This document shows, piece by piece, positions 59,301 to 64,000 of a DNA stretch of 64,000 nucleotides. Within the stretch, counting starts at the first letter, position 1. Every line of letters starts with the position of its first letter. Made by a program: the position numbers and the translations under genes. The notes under the pieces were generated by a model that did not search any database, was not told the origin of the DNA, and was given only the letters and a program-made list of their open reading frames with translations. Source of the DNA: Chondrosia reniformis. Lineage: Eukaryota > Porifera > Demospongiae > Chondrillida > Chondrillidae. Location: NCBI GenBank assembly GCA_947172415.1, contig OX359193.1, forward strand, positions 878,501 to 942,500, in the 5' to 3' direction.

Positions 59301-62300
59301 AGCATGTAGGAAAATGGTATCTTAGATTTTTTCATGTACAGTACACCTACTTCTATTCCCAGTTGCTGCATACATATAGGGCAGGTATCTACATTCTCTT
59401 TTGTTGAATCTTTTGCCTACAAATAAACTTTGAGCCATGAAAAGGTTATATATTTTGTAACGGTATATATAAAATATATATTTCCTACAATTACAGCTAA
59501 TTTAGCACAGAGAGCTAAGGATGAAGGGAGAGGGTATGAAAGACTCCCAAAGTCACCAATGAAGGATGGAATTCCCAGAAACAGCTGTGTGGTCTAGTGA
59601 AAAAAGTCAGCACACACAGACACCTTTTCAAGCGACTGGAGGTAATAATACTGTCCTTTGGATTTCTTTAGTTCCTCCTCCCAAGTTGCTTTGTCCATCA
59701 ACAAACTGAGCCTCTTTGAGTCGACCTAAAAGAAGAAATTCAGAAGCCACTGAGTAATTAAGCATTAAAATTTAGTACTGAATCATCGAGGTGCTGCAAA
59801 TTTATGTAGTATACATTATGCAATTAATAGGTATGTATTATTGGATGGTCTAGTGTGGTTACTAAGGAAGTCAACTAGTGTGGTTACTAAGGAAGTCAAC
59901 TAGTGTGGTTACTAAGGAAGTCAACTAGTGTGGTTACTAAGGAAGTCAACTAGTGTGGTTACTAAGGAAGTCAACTAGTGTGGTTACTAAGGAAGTCAAC
60001 TAGTGTGTTACTAAGGAAGCCAACTAGTGTGGTTACTAAGGAAGTCAACTAGTGTGGTTACTAAGGAAGTCAACTAGTGTGTTACTAAGGAAGTCAACTA
60101 GTGTGTTACTAAGGAAGTCAACTAGTGTGTTACTAAGGAAGTCAACTAGTGTGGTTACTAAGGAAGTCAACTAGTGTGGTTACTAAGGAAGTCAACTAGT
60201 GTGGTTACTAAGGAAGTCAACTAGTGTGGTTACTAAGGAAGTCAACTAGTGTGTTTGTTTGATTACTTCATGAGATTGCAACAGGTTCATTTCACCACTA
60301 CGACATTCTCCATAAGAAAGGATTCGAAATCGCTGAGATGCCATGTTAAGCTCATCAAATCCCTGAATTTTCTCATATGCCGCTTGCCAAGCCGTTCTTG
60401 CCAACTACAAGAAAACAGTCGACAGTTTTATTTGAACTGTCACCTCTTTAGGACAGTCACTAAATTATTTAAAGCGGACATTTCAAAAAAGCCTCAAATA
60501 TTTAAACTACGTTATTTTTATAGACCACATTAAAGTTAATCAGGTCCCCTGTCTAGAGCAGCCAAATAATTTAGGTCCCATAGGTGACTGGATTAGGCCG
60601 GCTGTACTATAATACACATATATACTGTATTACTACTCCTATGAAAGAAAACTTTAAATGAGATCTTAGTAAACATACGTAGATTTATGACTGCTATACT
60701 GCTAGAACAAATTATTCATCTTAAAACCAAACCATAACAAAGACATAGAAATGTACGATACTTAAATTCATCAATTTCAAACCAACTGGAAACTCCTTCT
60801 TTAGTTCTTCAAGAAGAGAAAGTCGTGACTGAGTAGCGGCTATCATCTCAGGGAGAGCAATCTTTGACTTGGAAAATGAGAGAATGGATTTCAAAACAAT
60901 CTCCTGTGCACTCTCGCCACGGTAACCATGGTCCATTTCTCCCTCAGCTAATCTTCTTGTTGTATCAAACAGCTTATACTCATATACATTCAAATAGTCT
61001 TCAACTTGACACACCCAACAACTACGCATATACACAGTGGAGCACACTTATAACGAACAGGGTTTTAACCAAATTTCAGTTATAACCAAACGCAATATAA
61101 AACCTTTGGTTATTTCTGCATGACAGCAGACCATTCTATTTACATTATCACTTAGCTATAGCCTTATTTGATAGCGACCATCTCTACATCAAATTGGTGT
61201 TGTAGATTATTCATAAAAATAATGATACCTACTGTACCTACATATATACGTATATTTAGAATTGTACATATAATGTACAAAATGTTTCACATTTCTAGCT
61301 GTGTCATGACTGATTGTGAGATGACAATATAACTTCAGTCTAACTAAAGGCTCCTCCACAGATGCATGCCTGTATGTACGTAGCTCACCCCATTTCATCA
61401 CTATCGCTGTCTCTATCTGAAAACATTCTGAGGTGACAAAGAGTGGCTTCTAATATCTCACTGTCTGTTGGAGTTCGATCACAAAGGTCTCTTAGTCTCT
61501 GGAGCATCCTTCTCCTAAACTCCTACAGAGAAAAGCAAGACTAGCATGTATGCACAGAAAAAACACCTGGTAGGATTTGGTCCCCCTGACAGGACTTTGT
61601 CCCCCAGCAACTGGTAGGATTTGGTCCCCCAGCCCCTGACAGGACTTTGTCCCCCAGCAGCTGGTAGGATTTGGTCCCCCAGCCCCTGACAGGACTTTGC
61701 CCCCCAGCAGCTGGTAGGATTTGGTCCCCCAGCCCCTGACAGGACTTTGTCCCCCAGCAGCTGGTAGAATTTGGTCCCCCAGCCCCTGACAGGACTTTGT
61801 CCCCCAGCAGCTGGTAGGATTTGGTCCCCCAGCCCCTGACAGGACTTTGCCCCCCAGCAGCTGGTAGAATTTGGTCCCCCAGCCCCTGACAGGACTTTGT
61901 CCCCCAGCAGCTGGTAGGATTTGGTCCCCCAGCCCCTGACAGGACTTTGTCCCCCAGCAGCTGGTAGGATTTGGTCCCCCAGCCCCTGACAGGACTTTGT
62001 CCCCCAGCAGCTGGTAGGATTTGGTCCCCCAGCCCCTGACAGGACTTTGTCCCCCAGCAACTGGTAGGATTTGGTCCCCCAGCCCCTGACAGGACTTTGT
62101 CCCCCAGCAACTGGTAGGATTTGGTCCCCCAGCCCCTGACAGGACTTTGTCCCCCAGCAGCTGGTAGGATTTGGTCCCCCAGCCCCTGACAGGACTTTGT
62201 CCCCCAGCAGCTGGTAGGATTTGGTCCCCCAGCCCCTGACAGGACTTTGTCCCCCAGCAGCTGGTAGGATTTGGTCCCCCAGCCCCTGACAGGACTTTGT

Positions 62301-63930
62301 CCCCCAGCAACTGGTAGGATTTGGTCCCCCAGCCCCTGACAGGACTTTGTCCCCCAGCAACTGGTAGGATTTGGTCCCCCAGCCCCTGACAGGACTTTGT
62401 CCCCCAGCAGCTGGTAGGATTTGGTCCCCCAGCCCCTGACAGGACTTTGTCCCCCAGCAGCTGGTAGGATTTGGTCCCCCAGCCCCTGACAGGACTTTGT
62501 CCCCCAGCAGCTGGTAGGATTTGGTCCCCCAGCCCCTGACAGGACTTTGTCCCCCAGCAGCTGGTAGAATTTGGTCCCCCAGCCCCTGACAGGACTTTGT
62601 CCCCCAGCAGCTGGTAGGATTTGGTCCCCCAGCCCCTGACAGGACTTTGTCCCCCAGTAGCTGGTAGGATTTGGTCCCCCAGCCCCTGACAGGACTTTGT
62701 CCCCCAGCAGCTGGTAGGATTTGGTCCCCCAGCCCCTGACAGGACTTTGTCCCCCAGCAGCTGGTAGGATTTGGTCCCCCAGCCCCTGACAGGACTTTGT
62801 CCCCCAGCAGCTGGTAGGATTTGGTCCCCCAGCCCCTGACAGGACTTTGTCCCCCAGCAGCTGGTAGGATTTGGTCCCCCAGCCCCTGACAGGACTTTGT
62901 CCCCCAGCAGCTGGTAGGATTTGGTCCCCCAGCCCCTGACAGGACTTTGTCCCCCAGCAGCTGGTAGGATTTGGTCCCCCAGCCCCTGACAGGACTTTGT
63001 CCCCCAGCAGCTGGTAGGATTTGGTCCCCCAGCCCCTGACAGGACTTTGTCCCCCAGCAGCTGGTAGGATTTGGTCCCCCAGCCCCTGACAGGACTTTGT
63101 CCCCCAGTAGCTGGAAGGATTTGGTCCCCAAGCCCCTGACAGGACTTTGTCCCCCAGCAGCTGGTAGGATTTGGTCCCCCAGCCCCTGACAGGACTTTGT
63201 CCCCCAGCAGCTGGTAGGATTTGGTCCCCCAGCCCCTGACAGGACTTTGTCCCCCAGCAGCTGGTAGGATTTGGTCCCCCAGCCCCTGACAGGACTTTGT
63301 CCCCCACCAGCTGGTAGGATTTGGTCCCCCAGCCCCTGACAGGACTTTGTCCCCCAGCCCCTGACAGGACTTTGTCCCCCAGCAGCTGGTAGGATTTGGT
63401 CCCCCAGCAGCTGGTAGGATTTGGTCCCCCAGCAGCTGGTAGGATTTGGTCCCCCAGCAGCTGGTAGGATTTGGTCCCCCAGCCCCTGACAGGACTTTGT
63501 CCCTGACAGGACTTTGTCCCCCAGCAGCTGGAAGGATTTGGTCCCCCACCAGCTGGTAGGATTTGAAGCTTACTTTTAAGGAGGCCCAACTGTCTGATAG
63601 CCAATACTGCAGACCAGCCATGCTAGTAAAACTGAAGCAGACAACAGAGATTAACTACAAACGTCAAATAATTTATCTGTATCCATACTTTATAGAACGA
63701 AGCTGCTCGCTCCATTCCGATAACTTTTGTCTTAGATCACTCATGATGATGGAGATCAGGTCTTCAGTGTAACCAGACAAGTCCAGCCACTGTAATAGAG
63801 AGTGCATCCTGTTACTGTCTACTGTACTCTCAAAGTCATCACTAACAGAGATGGCTGCATATAGCTTTTCCTTTGAAGAAACTACAAATGCCTCTTTCTT
63901 CTCAAGAAACTTTTTTCTCAATTCTGCTGC
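56305..63930 (-). CDS. SHPRH: SHPRH, SNF2/RING E3 ubiquitin ligase, C-terminal part (13 exons; 5' end outside window)
   Basis: DNA-damage-tolerance ligase acting on PCNA. Minus exons: 63689-63930, 63574-63622, 61389-61522, 60757-61021, 60267-60404, 59624-59725, 59351-59416, 58427-58624, 58242-58334, 58087-58173, 57423-57601, 56624-56725 and 56305-56380; 576 residues, phase-consistent to the TAG. Seen: CWVCQVEDYLNVYEYKLF (exon 4), MDKATWEEELKKSKGQYYYL, a RING finger split over two exons (CPICMQQ, then LPCGHSLCVSC and KCPVCR), DPTAKTLVFSQ, and helicase motifs V-VI (GANGLNIVEATHVILCEP, then QQAIGRIHRMGQ), ending LTMGQFQDLFAL. This matches human SHPRH in order. The N-terminal SNF2 half, H1.5 and PHD regions must lie past 64000. 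Introns hold a 2-kb minisatellite, a 25-bp minisatellite and at least four transposon copies. Confidence 0.9.
56796..56954. mobile_element. Family-C foldback element (SHPRH intron)
   Basis: Same ends and centre (ACCCCCAGGGTCGAAA) as the copy at 25002. Confidence 0.75.
58718..58863. mobile_element. Family-E foldback element (SHPRH intron)
   Basis: ATAAGCAAAAAATAATCACTGG near 58720 is repeated inverted near 58840-58862 (CCAGTGATTATTTTTGCTTA). A half copy lies at 32697-32812 with the shared block TTAGCTGGGGGACCGAAGTC. Confidence 0.78.
59094..59333. mobile_element. Interspersed family-A repeat, full copy in SHPRH intron
   Basis: Full copy ending 17 bp from the SHPRH exon at 59351-59416. A degenerate copy lies at 59505-59600. 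Confidence 0.8.
59852..60253. repeat. 25-bp minisatellite in SHPRH intron
   Basis: About 16 copies of AGGAAGTCAACTAGTGTGGT followed by TACTA, with 24-bp variants lacking one G. It ends 14 bp from the donor of the SHPRH exon at 60267-60404. Confidence 0.95.
61566..63560. repeat. 50-bp dimeric minisatellite, about 39 copies, in SHPRH intron
   Basis: The 50-bp unit is two related 25-bp halves: AGCAGCTGGTAGGATTTGGT followed by CCCCC, and AGCCCCTGACAGGACTTTGT followed by CCCCC. At the high-coordinate end (63380-63540) the A and B halves are irregular, with four A halves in a row, as expected of the ancestral monomer state. The array fills nearly all of the 2.05-kb intron between exons 2 and 3 seen here. 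All minus frames are open, giving spurious frames of 540-710 codons. Confidence 0.97.
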
Positions 63931-64000
63931 CTGTATACAAGTTGATTTGGTGTATACATTATTGTTTGGAAACACGGGAAAAGCATGTAAACAACAAAGA

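Noticed and set aside
61492..63621. Minus-strand open frames of about 540-710 codons (repeated GDKVLSGAGG)
   Set aside because: They lie in an intronic 50-bp minisatellite of SHPRH and are open in all frames. Kept only as an intron-retention question.
1..64000. tRNA, rRNA or operon-like features
   Set aside because: I scanned for B-box GGTTCRANNCC and rRNA-like blocks and saw none; gene order and introns exclude bacterial operons. A covariance search (tRNAscan-SE, Infernal) would be needed to exclude small RNAs.

Overview
This is eukaryotic nuclear DNA, most likely from a sponge (demosponge). It is AT-rich, with spliceosomal GT-AG introns, many minisatellites and several short foldback transposon families. 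Two observations point to a sponge: a secreted protein of the short-chain collagen C4/spongin non-collagenous type (about 55 kb), and the compact multi-exon structure of ordinary metazoan housekeeping genes. The species is not determined. I rebuilt the genes exon by exon by reading splice sites and checking that reading phase is kept across each junction; in every named gene the exon lengths sum to a whole number of codons. Orthology is from remembered family sequences and was not searched.

Layout: (1) 0-3.6 kb: TMEM97-like EXPERA protein (minus), head to head with phosphoserine phosphatase PSPH (plus). (2) 3.9-8.3 kb: NSUN5 rRNA m5C methyltransferase (minus), convergent with PSPH. (3) 9.2-19.2 kb: RAP1GDS1/SmgGDS-like armadillo-repeat protein (minus, 13 exons). 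It diverges from (4) 19.3-26.9 kb: a Tudor-PHD-MYND protein (plus), the most unusual gene here. (5) 27.4-39.2 kb: TRAPPC11 (plus, 32 coding exons). (6) 39.3-46.1 kb: DDX52/Rok1 DEAD-box helicase (plus, 15 exons). (7) 46.1-50.9 kb: a strange region with internal duplications, long degenerate arrays of a 3'-splice-site-like unit, two GC-rich islands and a TATA box on the minus strand; possibly an uncharacterised spliced or noncoding gene. (8) 50.9-54.9 kb: gene-poor, with an NHL-propeller fragment and a foldback element. (9) 54.95-55.9 kb: secreted short-chain-collagen-C4-like protein (plus). (10) 56.3-63.9 kb: the C-terminal part of SHPRH (minus); its 5' end lies beyond the window.

The genes do not form a pathway. 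They are independent housekeeping functions (serine synthesis, ribosome biogenesis, ER/Golgi traffic, small-GTPase regulation, chromatin reading, DNA-damage tolerance) packed closely, with two divergent gene pairs that may share promoters. Almost all very long open frames in this window are stop-free minisatellites inside introns, not genes. Several introns consist almost entirely of minisatellite, and in NSUN5 the repeat unit itself contains the 3' splice site.
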